Position numbers and translations under genes: made by a program
Part shown: positions 1-9,138 of the stretch, piece by piece
Position numbering within the stretch: position 1 is the stretch's first letter
Layout of the letters: every line of letters begins with the position of its first letter
Origin: Succinivibrionaceae bacterium
GTDB lineage: Bacteria; Pseudomonadota; Gammaproteobacteria; Enterobacterales; Succinivibrionaceae
Direction of reading: 5' to 3'
Assembly (NCBI GenBank): GCA_019420905.1
Contig: JAHZGH010000001.1
Location: forward strand, 1 to 64,000
DNA: 64,000 nucleotides
Notes under the pieces: generated by a model
Databases searched by the model: none
Told to the model about the DNA's origin: nothing
What the model saw: only the letters and a program-made list of their open reading frames with translations

Positions 1-14
1 TCCTTTTTAGAGAG

Positions 15-41
15 ACCCGAGTCTAATGACTCGGGTTTTTT
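15..41 (+). terminator. Rho-independent terminator of an upstream gene
   Basis: A perfect 9-bp stem (ACCCGAGTC / GACTCGGGT) with a TAAT loop is followed by a T run. It probably ends a rightward gene lying before the window. The rest of 42-240 is AT-rich and I see no gene in it. Confidence 0.8.
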
Positions 42-240
42 CGTTTTTAGAGCATAGGTTTTTATTTAACTGGCATATTTACATTATTCTTTACTTTTAT
101 TTCTGCATGAACATTTAATTTATCAAATAGAGCTAGGAAAATAATTTTAAAATTCTTAAGATTTAGCATGTTCTTTAAGTAAAAGAAAGTATAGCGGTAA
201 ATTGGCGGCTAAGTTCTTTTAAATTTAGATAATGTTTTAT

Positions 241-273
241 AAAAAAAGCGCAGCAATTCAGCTGCGCTTTTTT
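241..273 (-). terminator. Terminator of the leu operon
   Basis: An 8-bp GC-rich stem (AGCGCAGC / GCTGCGCT, loop AATTCA) is flanked by A and T runs, so it can act on both strands. It sits 16 bases after the leuD stop, in the right place to end leuABCD. Confidence 0.85.
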
Positions 274-288
274 AATATAAATAACTAT

Positions 289-906
289 TTATTTTTCAAC
301 AGCAGTTTTTTCCCATTGAGGCATTTGTTCTTCAAATTTTGCTATTTCATTGCTATGCTGCATGGTAAGAGAAATAGCGTCTAAGCCCTCAAGCAGACAA
401 TGTCTGCGGAAAGGATCAAGATCGAATGTAAAATGAAGATCAGCGCAATCTACAGTCATATTTTCCAAATCAATTTTGATCTTTGTGCCCGGGTGAGCTG
501 TCAAAACTTTAAAAATCTGATCTACTTCTTCAGCTTTAAGTTTTAACGGCAGTAAACCATTACCTAAGGAATTGTTATTAAAAATAACAGCAAATGAAGG
601 TGCTATTACAGCTCTGAAACCATAATCCATTAGGGCCCACGGTGCATGCTCACGAGAGGAGCCGTTGCCGAAATTATCACGTGCAACTAAGATCGTGGCA
701 CCGGCATATTCAGGCTTGTTTAGGTTAAATTCAGGGTTTGGTTGAGTTTCTGCATCGTCAAGATAGCGAGCGTCATGAAACAGGTGGACGCCAAAACCCT
801 TGCGGCTTACTGCAAGCAGGAATTGTTTTGGTATAATTTGATCAGTATCGATGTTAGCTGAATCAAGAGGAACGGCTACACCTTCATGGACAGTAAATTT
901 TTGCAT
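289..906 (-). CDS. leuD: 3-isopropylmalate dehydratase small subunit
   Basis: Small subunit of isopropylmalate isomerase, which with LeuC converts 2-isopropylmalate to 3-isopropylmalate in leucine synthesis (cytosol). At 205 residues it has the usual length. The N-terminal swivel-domain pattern is clear: ANIDTDQIIPKQFL near residues 17-30 and the substrate-loop motif GNGSSREHAPWAL near residues 80-92. It is the last gene of a leftward leuA-leuB-leuC-leuD operon, starts only three bases after the leuC stop, and is followed by a strong hairpin terminator. Nothing about it looks abnormal. Confidence 0.97.
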   Translation of the reverse strand: MQKFTVHEGVAVPLDSANIDTDQIIPKQFLLAVSRKGFGVHLFHDARYLDDAETQPNPEFNLNKPEYAGATILVARDNFGNGSSREHAPWALMDYGFRAVIAPSFAVIFNNNSLGNGLLPLKLKAEEVDQIFKVLTAHPGTKIKIDLENMTVDCADLHFTFDLDPFRRHCLLEGLDAISLTMQHSNEIAKFEEQMPQWEKTAVEK

Positions 907-909
907 GAT

Positions 910-2319
910 TTAATCCTTTAAATAATCGCGAACATCAGCTAAACATCCTGCAATTGCGCAAGCTGCAGCACTAGCTGGACTCATTAAGTGAGTACGTGAG
1001 CCCTTGCCTTGACGACCAACAAAATTACGATTAGAAGTTGAAGCTACACGAACTCCTATAGGGGCCTTGTCATCGTTCATAGCCAGGCACATGGAACATC
1101 CAGGCATACGCCATTCAAAACCAGCTTCAATGAAGATTTTATCTAAGCCTTCGCGTTCGGCTTGATGTTTAACCCACATAGAGCCAGGGACAGCTAAAGC
1201 TAATTGAATATTAGGGGCTATCTTGTGTCCCTTTAAAATTTCTGCAGCAGCTCTGAAATCCTCTATGCGTCCGTTAGTGCAGGAACCAATAAAAACATAA
1301 TCTACAGGGGTCCCTATAAGTTTTTGACGCGGCTTTAAGTCAATATAGGCTAAGGCATCGGCGCATGACTTTGCAGTAACAGGATCGTCATAATCCTCTG
1401 GAGCAGGAACACAAGCGGTTATTGGAGCGCCTTGTCCTGGATTTGTACCCCAAGTAACATGCGGTTCTAATTTATCAGCTTCAATAGTGACAACTTTATC
1501 AAATACAGCGTCATCGTCTGATTTTAAAGTACGCCAGTATTCGCAAGCTTTTTCAAAATCTTCACCCTTAGGAGCAAACATCCTTCCACGCAGATATTCA
1601 AAAGTAGTTTCATCCGGAGCAATCATACCGGCTGTGGCACCAAATTCTATAGCCATATTGGATAAGGTCATGCGTCCTTCCATAGATAAAGCACGTACAG
1701 CCTCGCCTGCAAATTCTACGGCATAACCGGTGCCGCCTGCAGTAGTAAGCTTAGCGATAATGGCTAAAATTAAATCCTTTGCGTAGCATCCTTTAGGCAG
1801 TTTTCCTGTACACTCAATTTTCATGGTCTTAAATCGGCCTTGCTTCAGAGTTTGCGTGGCCATAACATGTTCAACCTCAGAGGTGCCGATACCAAAGGCT
1901 AAGGCTCCAAAGGCACCGTGAGTGGCTGTATGAGAGTCACCGCAGACTAATGTAGTACCAGGAAGAGTGAAGCCTGTTTGAGGTCCTATAATGTGTACAA
2001 TACCTTGATTTTCATCGCCAAAACCAAAAAATTTAATGCCGAATTTCTGAGTATTGTTCATTAAGGCCTTGATCTGCTCTTGGGCCATAGGAGAGCAAGC
2101 GGCAATAGTTTGCTCCTTGGTGGATATATCATGATCCATGGTGGCTAAATGAAGATCTGGACGGCGTACTCTACGACCAGCAACTTCTAAGCCTGAGAAA
2201 GCCTGAGGAGAGGTTACCTCGTGAACTAACTGTCTATCTATATAAAGTGTCGGCAATTCGCCTTCTTGGGTGTATACAACGTGACTGTCGTAAACCTTTT
2301 GATATAAAGTCTTTCCCAT
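910..2319 (-). CDS. leuC: 3-isopropylmalate dehydratase large subunit
   Basis: Catalytic [4Fe-4S] subunit of isopropylmalate isomerase and partner of LeuD. At 469 residues it matches the LeuC1 type. Aconitase-family features are visible: CGDSHTATHGAFGALAFGIG near residues 127-146, and the three cluster cysteines in SCTNGRIEDF (near 347) and GCSMCLAM (near 410-417). It lies between leuB (32-base gap) and leuD (3-base gap), so co-transcription is expected. I see no frameshift and no missing cluster ligand. Confidence 0.97.
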   Translation of the reverse strand: MGKTLYQKVYDSHVVYTQEGELPTLYIDRQLVHEVTSPQAFSGLEVAGRRVRRPDLHLATMDHDISTKEQTIAACSPMAQEQIKALMNNTQKFGIKFFGFGDENQGIVHIIGPQTGFTLPGTTLVCGDSHTATHGAFGALAFGIGTSEVEHVMATQTLKQGRFKTMKIECTGKLPKGCYAKDLILAIIAKLTTAGGTGYAVEFAGEAVRALSMEGRMTLSNMAIEFGATAGMIAPDETTFEYLRGRMFAPKGEDFEKACEYWRTLKSDDDAVFDKVVTIEADKLEPHVTWGTNPGQGAPITACVPAPEDYDDPVTAKSCADALAYIDLKPRQKLIGTPVDYVFIGSCTNGRIEDFRAAAEILKGHKIAPNIQLALAVPGSMWVKHQAEREGLDKIFIEAGFEWRMPGCSMCLAMNDDKAPIGVRVASTSNRNFVGRQGKGSRTHLMSPASAAACAIAGCLADVRDYLKD

Positions 2320-2351
2320 TTTTAATCCTGTTTAATGCAGTATACTTTTAG

Positions 2352-3443
2352 TTAAATCTCAGAGGCAATCTTATCGCCCATCTCAGAGGTGCTCAAAGGC
2401 TTGCGAGGAGAAGATCCGCTTTCAATGAGATCAGAGGTCATATAACCTTCCTTGAGAACACGGGCTACAGTATCCTCAATGCATTTAGCTGCATCGTATT
2501 CCTTTAATGAATAACGCAACATCAAAGCTGCAGATAGAATCTGAGCTAAAGGATTGGCAATGTTTTTACCAGCGATGTCAGGAGCACTGCCGCCTGCAGG
2601 CTCATATAAGCCGAAACCGCCTTCACCTAATGAAGCTGAAGGCAGCATGCCCATAGAGCCTGTAATCATGGCGCATTCGTCAGAAAGAATATCGCCAAAC
2701 ATATTAGAGCATAAGAGCACGTCAAACTGGGACGGATTCTTAACTAGCTGCATTGTTGCATTATCAATATAGATATGGTTGAGTTCAACTTCTGGATACT
2801 GCTTAGAAACTTCAGTGACAACTTCGCGCCAAAGAACAGAGCTGGCTAAGACATTAGATTTATCTACAGAGGTAACTTTTTTGCGGCGTAACATGGCAGC
2901 TTCAAAAGCAATTTTTGCAATACGCTCGATCTCGTAACGATGATAAATTTCTGTATCAAATGCTTTTTCCTCAGCACCTGTACCATCACGTCCTTTCGGG
3001 GCTCCAAAATATATACCACCTGTAAGCTCACGTACGCACAGCATATCAAAACCACGCATAGAAATATCTGCGCGTAAAGGCGACAGAGAGCCTAAGCCTT
3101 GGTAAATACGTGCAGGACGGAAATTACAGTATAGGCCGAATTGCTTGCGTAAAGGAAGCAAAGCGCCGCTTTCGGGTCTTTTAGCAGTAGGAAGATGATC
3201 CCATTTAGGACCGCCTACAGAACCAAATAGAATAGCATCTGCTTTTTTGCAGGCTTCCATGGTTTCTTCAGGTAGAGGACAGCCTTTTGCATCAATTGCA
3301 CAGCCGCCGACTAAGGCTTTAGTATATTCTAAGGTAAAGCCGAATTTTTTTTGAACTTTATCTAAAACCTTCAAGGCCTCATTCATGACCTCTGGGCCAA
3401 TTCCGTCACCTGCAAGTACTGCAATTTTGTAATTCTTGGCCAT
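2352..3443 (-). CDS. leuB: 3-isopropylmalate dehydrogenase
   Basis: NAD-dependent oxidative decarboxylase that turns 3-isopropylmalate into 2-oxoisocaproate, the third step of leucine synthesis. At 363 residues it has family length. It begins with the beta-strand pattern IAVLAGDGIGPEVM. It carries RELTGGIYFG near residue 138, the metal-binding stretch MFGDILSDE near 250, and the cofactor loop EPAGGSAPDIAGK near 280. It begins two bases after the leuA stop, so the two are probably translated from one message. Confidence 0.97.
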   Translation of the reverse strand: MAKNYKIAVLAGDGIGPEVMNEALKVLDKVQKKFGFTLEYTKALVGGCAIDAKGCPLPEETMEACKKADAILFGSVGGPKWDHLPTAKRPESGALLPLRKQFGLYCNFRPARIYQGLGSLSPLRADISMRGFDMLCVRELTGGIYFGAPKGRDGTGAEEKAFDTEIYHRYEIERIAKIAFEAAMLRRKKVTSVDKSNVLASSVLWREVVTEVSKQYPEVELNHIYIDNATMQLVKNPSQFDVLLCSNMFGDILSDECAMITGSMGMLPSASLGEGGFGLYEPAGGSAPDIAGKNIANPLAQILSAALMLRYSLKEYDAAKCIEDTVARVLKEGYMTSDLIESGSSPRKPLSTSEMGDKIASEI

Positions 3444-3445
3444 TA

Positions 3446-5008
3446 TTATTTATTCTCCTGTTCTTCTTTCTTTTCTTCTTCAATAAGCTGAGCTCTGTAA
3501 ATGCTATTGCAAGCTGAAATTAAAGCAAATGCTGAGGCTTCAATAACATCTGTTGAGAGCCCCTTGCCATGATAATGGCGGCCTTTATAGATTACATCTA
3601 CATCAACTTGACCTTGGGCATTCATGCCTGAGCCCTTAGCAGAAATTGTAAAATTATCCAATTCTAATTTAATACCGGTAAGACGAGTAATGCAGTTGAA
3701 TACAGCATCTACAGGTCCATTACCAGTGCCTGATTCAGTACGAGTACGTTTGCCGATTTTAAGTCTTACAGATGCAGTCGGAATAATATGCTTATCTCCC
3801 GATATGACACTCAAATTATCTAAGACAAATTGGCTGGCTTCTTCTTGCTCATGAGATAGGAATAATAAAGCTTCGAGGTCATAATCAAATACTTGACCCT
3901 TCTTATCGGCAAGTTTTAAGAATCGGGAATAGATATCGTCGAGATTATAGGATTTTTCACTATAGCCTAATTTTTCCAGAACAGCTTTGATCATATGGCG
4001 ACCGGATCTAGCAGTCATATGCATATTGTTCTCTTTAAAGCCGACGCTTTGAGGAGTTAAAATCTCGTATGTATTTTTATTCTTTAGAACTCCGTCTTGA
4101 TGAATGCCTGAGCTGTGAGCAAAAGCATTAGAGCCAACAATAGCTTTATGAGAAGGAACTGGTTCATTGGTAATACCAGCTACAACCTGGCTTGCACGAG
4201 CAATATTCTCTGCTTTAATATCAGTATAGACTCCGCCCATATATTGCTGACGGAGCTTCATTGCCATTACGCATTCTTCTAATGAGGTATTGCCGGCCCT
4301 TTCACCTAAGCCATTTACAGTACATTCGATTTGACGGGCACCTTCCATAACGGCTGTTAAGCTGTTGGCAGTTGCCATACCTAAATCATTATGACAGTGT
4401 ACAGAAATAACAGCTTTGTCTATATTCGGTACACGATTGAATAATGTTTTAATAATATTTCCGAATTCGTACGGTAAGGTATAACCTACTGTATCGGGAA
4501 TGTTAACTGTAGTGGCGCCGGCTTTAATAGCATTTTCTACCATACGGCAGAGATGATCTATAGGAGTACGGCCAGCATCCTCACAGGAAAACTCTACGTC
4601 ATCAGTATAATTGCGGGCTCTTTGTACTGCATGCACAGCCATATCTACGATATCATCAAAGGATTTTCTAAGTTTTGACTGAGCATGAATATCAGAGGTG
4701 GCGATAAAAGTATGGATGCGATAGTGATCTACACCTTTTAATGCTTCATAACAGGCATCAATATCTTTATCAAGAGCACGAGAAAGTCCGCAGCATGTGG
4801 CCTTTTTTAAAGCATGGGCGATATTTCGCACACTTTCAAGATCGCCTGGTGAAGAGATTGGGAAACCAGCTTCGATTACATCAACTCCTAATTGCTCTAA
4901 AGTTAAAGCAATCTGCATTTTTTGTTTTGCTGTTAATGATTGCTGCAAAGCCTGTTCTCCGTCACGGAGAGTGGTATCGAAAATTATTACCTTGTTGTTA
5001 TCTGGCAT
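3446..5008 (-). CDS. leuA: 2-isopropylmalate synthase
   Basis: First committed enzyme of leucine synthesis: condenses acetyl-CoA with 2-oxoisovalerate. At 520 residues it is a full-length LeuA1 type. The N-terminal TIM barrel holds FDTTLRDGEQ (residues 10-19) and the metal-binding HCHNDLGMA near 204. The C-terminal regulatory domain (about 390-505) suggests feedback inhibition by leucine, which is known for the family. It is first in the operon, and the upstream region carries palindromic sites (see 5094-5237). I saw no clear leader peptide rich in leucine codons. Confidence 0.97.
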   Translation of the reverse strand: MPDNNKVIIFDTTLRDGEQALQQSLTAKQKMQIALTLEQLGVDVIEAGFPISSPGDLESVRNIAHALKKATCCGLSRALDKDIDACYEALKGVDHYRIHTFIATSDIHAQSKLRKSFDDIVDMAVHAVQRARNYTDDVEFSCEDAGRTPIDHLCRMVENAIKAGATTVNIPDTVGYTLPYEFGNIIKTLFNRVPNIDKAVISVHCHNDLGMATANSLTAVMEGARQIECTVNGLGERAGNTSLEECVMAMKLRQQYMGGVYTDIKAENIARASQVVAGITNEPVPSHKAIVGSNAFAHSSGIHQDGVLKNKNTYEILTPQSVGFKENNMHMTARSGRHMIKAVLEKLGYSEKSYNLDDIYSRFLKLADKKGQVFDYDLEALLFLSHEQEEASQFVLDNLSVISGDKHIIPTASVRLKIGKRTRTESGTGNGPVDAVFNCITRLTGIKLELDNFTISAKGSGMNAQGQVDVDVIYKGRHYHGKGLSTDVIEASAFALISACNSIYRAQLIEEEKKEEQENK

Positions 5009-5093
5009 AAGTTATTCACCTTTAATTACGCTGCAGTAAAGCTTGCAGATAAACTGTAAATTTAATGACTACCGTCAATAATATTACTATGTT

Positions 5094-5237
5094 TTTGCAA
5101 ATCAAGAGGCTTTTGCAAAATGAATAAATTTTTAAAATTAATTTATTGAATTTACTTATAATTATTTTTCAAAATTTATCGATTTTGTAACTAAAATAAT
5201 GCACTGTTTTTTTACAAAACAGTATGATTTTGCAAAA
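5094..5237. promoter_or_regulatory. Cluster of palindromes upstream of leuA
   Basis: Between leuA and deaD the palindrome TTTGCAAA occurs three times: 5094-5101, and inside the 10-bp palindromes TTTTGCAAAA at 5111-5120 and 5228-5237. A perfect 8-bp inverted repeat (ACTGTTTT / AAAACAGT, 5-base spacer) lies at 5203-5223. Repeated dyads of this kind just upstream of a biosynthetic operon look like operator sites. The binding protein is not known from the sequence, and in such AT-rich DNA chance copies remain possible. Confidence 0.4.
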
Positions 5238-5381
5238 AAGCATAAAACGTAAATTATGAGCTGGATAGGTGGAATGGAATTTGTAATGATGTAGAAGATA
5301 TTTTCTATATTAACAAAAAGATAAATTTACTCCTGACGAGATTAAATAAAAAAAATAATGGGATCTTTCTCACGTTTTAGG

Positions 5382-5547
5382 TATAATAAAACATCTTTTT
5401 TTGAGGCCGGCAGGCTGTGGATCGCGGGTTTTCGATCGCTGTAGGTGGTATTTCGAGTTACTCCTCTATTTTCCCTCAGACCTTTGTAAAGTTATTAAAG
5501 GTACATTTGCCCAAGGGCCTCCGTCTTTTTTGTGGAGTCTTTTTTAC
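5382..5547 (+). promoter_or_regulatory. Probable deaD promoter and long 5' leader
   Basis: A consensus -10 box (TATAAT) is at 5382-5387; the -35 is weak. Transcription from it would leave a leader of about 150 bases before the deaD start at 5548. The leader is visibly richer in G and C than the DNA before it. Long structured leaders are known for cold-shock mRNAs including deaD. It stays open in frame with deaD from a TTG at 5401, but the encoded residues do not look like a helicase N-terminus. Confidence 0.5.
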
Positions 5548-7617
5548 ATGTCCGATCAGGATTTAAATTTACAAAATTCAATCTCCGAGCAGGAGCAGTC
5601 CCAAGATAATGAAGTCAAGTCTAAGCCTAAAACCTTAGAGAGCGAAATTACTGTTACCACAGGTGGTTCTGAAAGTCTGTTGATGGCAAATGCTGATGAA
5701 GAAGATTTAGCTGTTTTTGATGATTTACCTTTATCAAAAGAGGTATTAAAGGCAGTCAAATCTTTAGGTTTTGAAGCTCCAACCCCAATTCAGGAACGTG
5801 CAATTCCTGTTATTATGGAGGGGCATGATATTTTAGGTCAGGCACAAACTGGTACAGGTAAAACGGCTGCTTTCTGTTTACCGCTTTTATCAAAAATTGA
5901 TAGTTCTAAGAACTATATTCAGGCTTTAATTTTAGAGCCGACACGTGAATTAGCTATTCAGGTGGCGGAAGCTTGTCAAAGCTTTGCCAAGTATATTGAG
6001 GATTTCCGCGTAGCGCCTATTTATGGCGGAGCTTCTTATGAAAATCAGATTAGAAGCCTGCGTCATGGCGCTTCCGTAGTTGTTGCTACTCCAGGCCGTT
6101 TAATTGATTTGCTAGAACGAGGAAAGATTGATTTAAATTCTGTATCTTTCATTGTTATTGATGAAGCTGATGAGATGTTGCGCATGGGCTTCATTGATGA
6201 TGTAGATTGGATTTTAAGTAATACCCCGGAGGAACGTCAGACAGCCTTATTTTCAGCAACTATGCCCGAGGCTATTGCTCGTATTGCCAAAAATCATTTG
6301 CAAAATCCAGTTGATGTTCGTATTGAATCTAAGACTACTACTGCAACGACTGTACATCAGAGATATTGGATTGCCTCCGGTGTTCATAAGATTGATGCAA
6401 TGACCAGAATTTTAGAGGTCGAAGATTATGATGCTGTATTAGTTTTTGTCAGAACTAAAACAGATGCTGAGGATGTAGCTAATCGTCTTATGGGCAGAGG
6501 CTTAGCCTGTGCAGCCTTACATGGCGATATTCCGCAACGTCAGAGAGAAAAGATTATCGATCGATTAAAGAATAAGCAATTAGATATTATTATTGCTACT
6601 GATGTTGCAGCTCGTGGACTGGATGTTGATCGTATTACTCACGTATTTAATTATGATATTCCCTATGATGCAGAATCATATGTACATCGTATAGGACGTA
6701 CCGGACGCGCCGGACGCACTGGTGAGGCTATTTTATTTGTATCTCCGCGTGAGAGAAGAGCTTTGCGTCAGATTGAGCGAGTAACTCATCAGCAAATTGA
6801 GCCTATGAGCATGCCGACCATTGCAGATGTTAATCGTGTAAGATTAGAAAATTTCCGTAATCAAATTATGGAGACCATTGCTGAGGGAGGCTTAGAACAG
6901 TTTGAGGAAGTTATTTCTGAGATTTTAACTGATGATTCAATTGAGCCTGAGGTATTAGCAGCTGCTTTAGCTAAGATGGCACAGCGTGACGGAACTTTGC
7001 TTTTAGATGAAAGCAAGCCAGAGCCTCGCATGCGTACTTTTGATGATGATAGAGAACGTCGCCCTCGTGATAATAATCGTCAGCACCGCGTGCCTTCTGC
7101 TCAGCCACAGCCTTTACGAGATTTCCCTGATATGAAGATGACTCGTTTCCGTTTGGCTGTAGGCCGTCGTGACGGTGCAAAACCTGGACAGATTGTCGGT
7201 GCTATTGCTAATGAAGGTAATTTAGAGAGCAAGTATATAGGTGAAATTGCTATTTTTGATACTTTCACTACTGTAGACTTGCCTGCAGGCATGCCGGAGG
7301 AGACTATGCGAATTTTAGCTGCAGCTAGGGTTTGCGGACGTCCTTTAGATTTACGTGAATACACTTCTGAGCCACCGCGGGCACACCGTCAAGATCGTGG
7401 TAACTTCAGAGGCGAGCGTAATTTCAATAGCCGTGATTTTGATCGTTCTGGTAATCGTAGCGGTCGTGATTTTCATGGTTTCCAGGGCGATGATCGCCGC
7501 GGTAATCGTCGTTTTGAGCGTCCTGCATTTAGTTTTAATGATCGTAGAGAACGCCAATCACGTTTTGATCGCGGTGTTAGAGGCGGTTTTTCAAGTGGAC
7601 GCCGTGACGGCTTTTAA
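5548..7617 (+). CDS. deaD: ATP-dependent DEAD-box RNA helicase DeaD/CsdA
   Basis: DEAD-box helicase that unwinds RNA duplexes, chiefly in 50S ribosome assembly and mRNA turnover in the cold. I start at the ATG at 5548, with a GGAG upstream, giving 689 residues. The frame is open back to 5401 but the extra residues are not family-like. Helicase motifs occur in order: Q motif with PTPIQERAIP, Walker A AQTGTGKT, PTRELAIQ, the DEAD box itself (IDEADEML), SAT, then HRIGRTGRAGRTG in the second RecA domain. A DbpA-type RNA-binding domain follows (about 540-615 of the 689), then an Arg/Gly/Asp-rich tail typical of DeaD. It is convergent with the next gene across a bidirectional terminator. Confidence 0.96.
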   Translation: MSDQDLNLQNSISEQEQSQDNEVKSKPKTLESEITVTTGGSESLLMANADEEDLAVFDDLPLSKEVLKAVKSLGFEAPTPIQERAIPVIMEGHDILGQAQTGTGKTAAFCLPLLSKIDSSKNYIQALILEPTRELAIQVAEACQSFAKYIEDFRVAPIYGGASYENQIRSLRHGASVVVATPGRLIDLLERGKIDLNSVSFIVIDEADEMLRMGFIDDVDWILSNTPEERQTALFSATMPEAIARIAKNHLQNPVDVRIESKTTTATTVHQRYWIASGVHKIDAMTRILEVEDYDAVLVFVRTKTDAEDVANRLMGRGLACAALHGDIPQRQREKIIDRLKNKQLDIIIATDVAARGLDVDRITHVFNYDIPYDAESYVHRIGRTGRAGRTGEAILFVSPRERRALRQIERVTHQQIEPMSMPTIADVNRVRLENFRNQIMETIAEGGLEQFEEVISEILTDDSIEPEVLAAALAKMAQRDGTLLLDESKPEPRMRTFDDDRERRPRDNNRQHRVPSAQPQPLRDFPDMKMTRFRLAVGRRDGAKPGQIVGAIANEGNLESKYIGEIAIFDTFTTVDLPAGMPEETMRILAAARVCGRPLDLREYTSEPPRAHRQDRGNFRGERNFNSRDFDRSGNRSGRDFHGFQGDDRRGNRRFERPAFSFNDRRERQSRFDRGVRGGFSSGRRDGF

Positions 7618-7646
7618 TTAGTTAAGGTTTATTTAAAGGCATAATA

Positions 7647-7683
7647 AAACCCATTATCTAAAATAGATAATGGGTTTAATTTT
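7647..7683. terminator. Bidirectional terminator between deaD and the MFS gene
   Basis: A 14-bp perfect stem (7647-7660 with 7664-7677, loop AAA) carries T-rich flanks on both sides. It serves the convergent deaD and MFS genes. Confidence 0.9.
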
Positions 7684-7716
7684 TTATTCTAAAGATAATT
7701 TAAAAAATCAAATCTT

Positions 7717-8934
7717 TTAAACTGCATTATTTGAATTTTCTTCAAAATTCTCATTTCCTGGCAGCGTATTAGGATGTTCGCTTGAAAATTTGTGTTCACA
7801 GAATCTTGCAAAGCAATACATACAGATTAAACCTATAAAGGTGATAATACTGCCAAATAAAGGAATGAAGTGTAGATTAAGAGAAAATATAAATACTAAA
7901 CCGCCAATAAAAGCGCCTAAAGCATTACCAAGATTAAAAGCAGCTTGAATACAGGAAGCTCCTAAAAGCTGCCCTCCTGTAGATACTCTTAAAATAAGCA
8001 TTTGCAATGGTGCTGAGGTTGCAAAAAGCATTCCTCCTGATAGACATACTAAAGGAATGGCGCAGTAAGGGAAGCTGCCTAGTATGCTTATACAGATTAG
8101 GATTATTGTTGAGATGATAATCCATATAGTAGATATTTTACCTGGAGAAAATCTGTCACAAAGCTTTCCTGAGAATAAATTAAATAAAACCATGCAAATT
8201 CCCATTGCAAGCATGATAATTGAAACCATAGGCAGTGGCACATTTGAGAGCTTGGTTAAAAAAGGACTTAAATAGGAGAGCATACAGAAAATGCCTCCGT
8301 TACTAAATAATGTAGCGCCTAGAATCAGCCATGGAGCTTTATTTTTTAGAAATACAAATTGACCTTTAAAACCGGTATCTGCGATTTTGCCGGTATCCTT
8401 GACGAATATAGCTACGGAAAGTAATACAATAGCTCCCCAAAATGTTACTAAGTAGAAAATAGATCGCCAAGAAAGGGTATCTGCCATGGCTGTTCCTAAA
8501 GGAGCACCAAATACATTAGCTACAGTCATGCCTGCTCCCATAATTGCGATAGCTGAGGTGCCTTTGCCGGATGTTGCAAGGCGTGAGGCGATGATTGAGC
8601 CTACACCAAAGTAGCATCCGTGAGGTAAGCCTGAGATAAAGCGATATATGAGCAGCATATTGAAGTTATTTGCTAAAGCAGTTAAGGCGTTACCAAGAAT
8701 ATGCAAGACAATTAAAAATAAAATAATGTGCTTGAGCTTAAAGCGTCTTACAAAAAGTAAAGAGAATGCTCCAAAAGCTACACCTGAGGCATAAAAAGAG
8801 ATTATATGTCCTGCAGCATCTAAGCTTACAGAAAAATCTCTAGCAATATATGGTAAAAGTCCCATAGCTACAAATTCTGTAATACCTAAGCTTAAGGTAC
8901 CGAAGGCCAAGGCGATTAATCCTTTGAACAGCAT
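7717..8934 (-). CDS. araJ: AraJ-type MFS exporter
   Basis: Major facilitator superfamily permease with 12 predicted membrane helices, 405 residues. It matches E. coli AraJ along its length as I recall that sequence: FVAMGLLPYIARDF near the start, AAGHIISFYASGV in helix 2, SGLPHGCYFGVGSI in helix 4, MTVANVFGAPLGT in helix 5 and APWLILGATLF in helix 7. AraJ-type proteins are thought to export small molecules or sugars; the substrate is not deducible here. The last 25 or so residues are polar and acidic. It is transcribed alone and shares the 7647-7683 terminator with deaD. Confidence 0.85.
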   Translation of the reverse strand: MLFKGLIALAFGTLSLGITEFVAMGLLPYIARDFSVSLDAAGHIISFYASGVAFGAFSLLFVRRFKLKHIILFLIVLHILGNALTALANNFNMLLIYRFISGLPHGCYFGVGSIIASRLATSGKGTSAIAIMGAGMTVANVFGAPLGTAMADTLSWRSIFYLVTFWGAIVLLSVAIFVKDTGKIADTGFKGQFVFLKNKAPWLILGATLFSNGGIFCMLSYLSPFLTKLSNVPLPMVSIIMLAMGICMVLFNLFSGKLCDRFSPGKISTIWIIISTIILICISILGSFPYCAIPLVCLSGGMLFATSAPLQMLILRVSTGGQLLGASCIQAAFNLGNALGAFIGGLVFIFSLNLHFIPLFGSIITFIGLICMYCFARFCEHKFSSEHPNTLPGNENFEENSNNAV

Positions 8935-9098
8935 AGAAGGTCCTTTTTATAAATAGAACTTAATTAGGATTTTAATTAGTGTATATGATAAATAAATACG
9001 ACAAAATCATTAAAAAATTAAAAATTTATTTTAATGTGTGCACTGACTGTGAGCAGAAATTTTATTAAAAAATATGGCTGAGTACGGAATTAATTTAT

Positions 9099-9126
9099 AA
9101 AAAACTGCACATAAGTGCAGTTTTTA
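9099..9126 (-). terminator. Terminator of the rRNA methyltransferase gene
   Basis: A 10-bp stem (AAAACTGCAC / GTGCAGTTTT, loop ATAA) with flanking A and T runs lies just after the stop codon at 9139. Confidence 0.85.
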
Positions 9127-9138
9127 TTAGTCTTTTTA

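Noticed and set aside
5401..5547. 49-codon in-frame N-terminal extension of the helicase from a TTG
   Set aside because: The residues are Cys/Trp/Phe-rich and unlike any DEAD-box N-terminus, and a ribosome site plus ATG exist at 5548. It is better read as a 5' leader.
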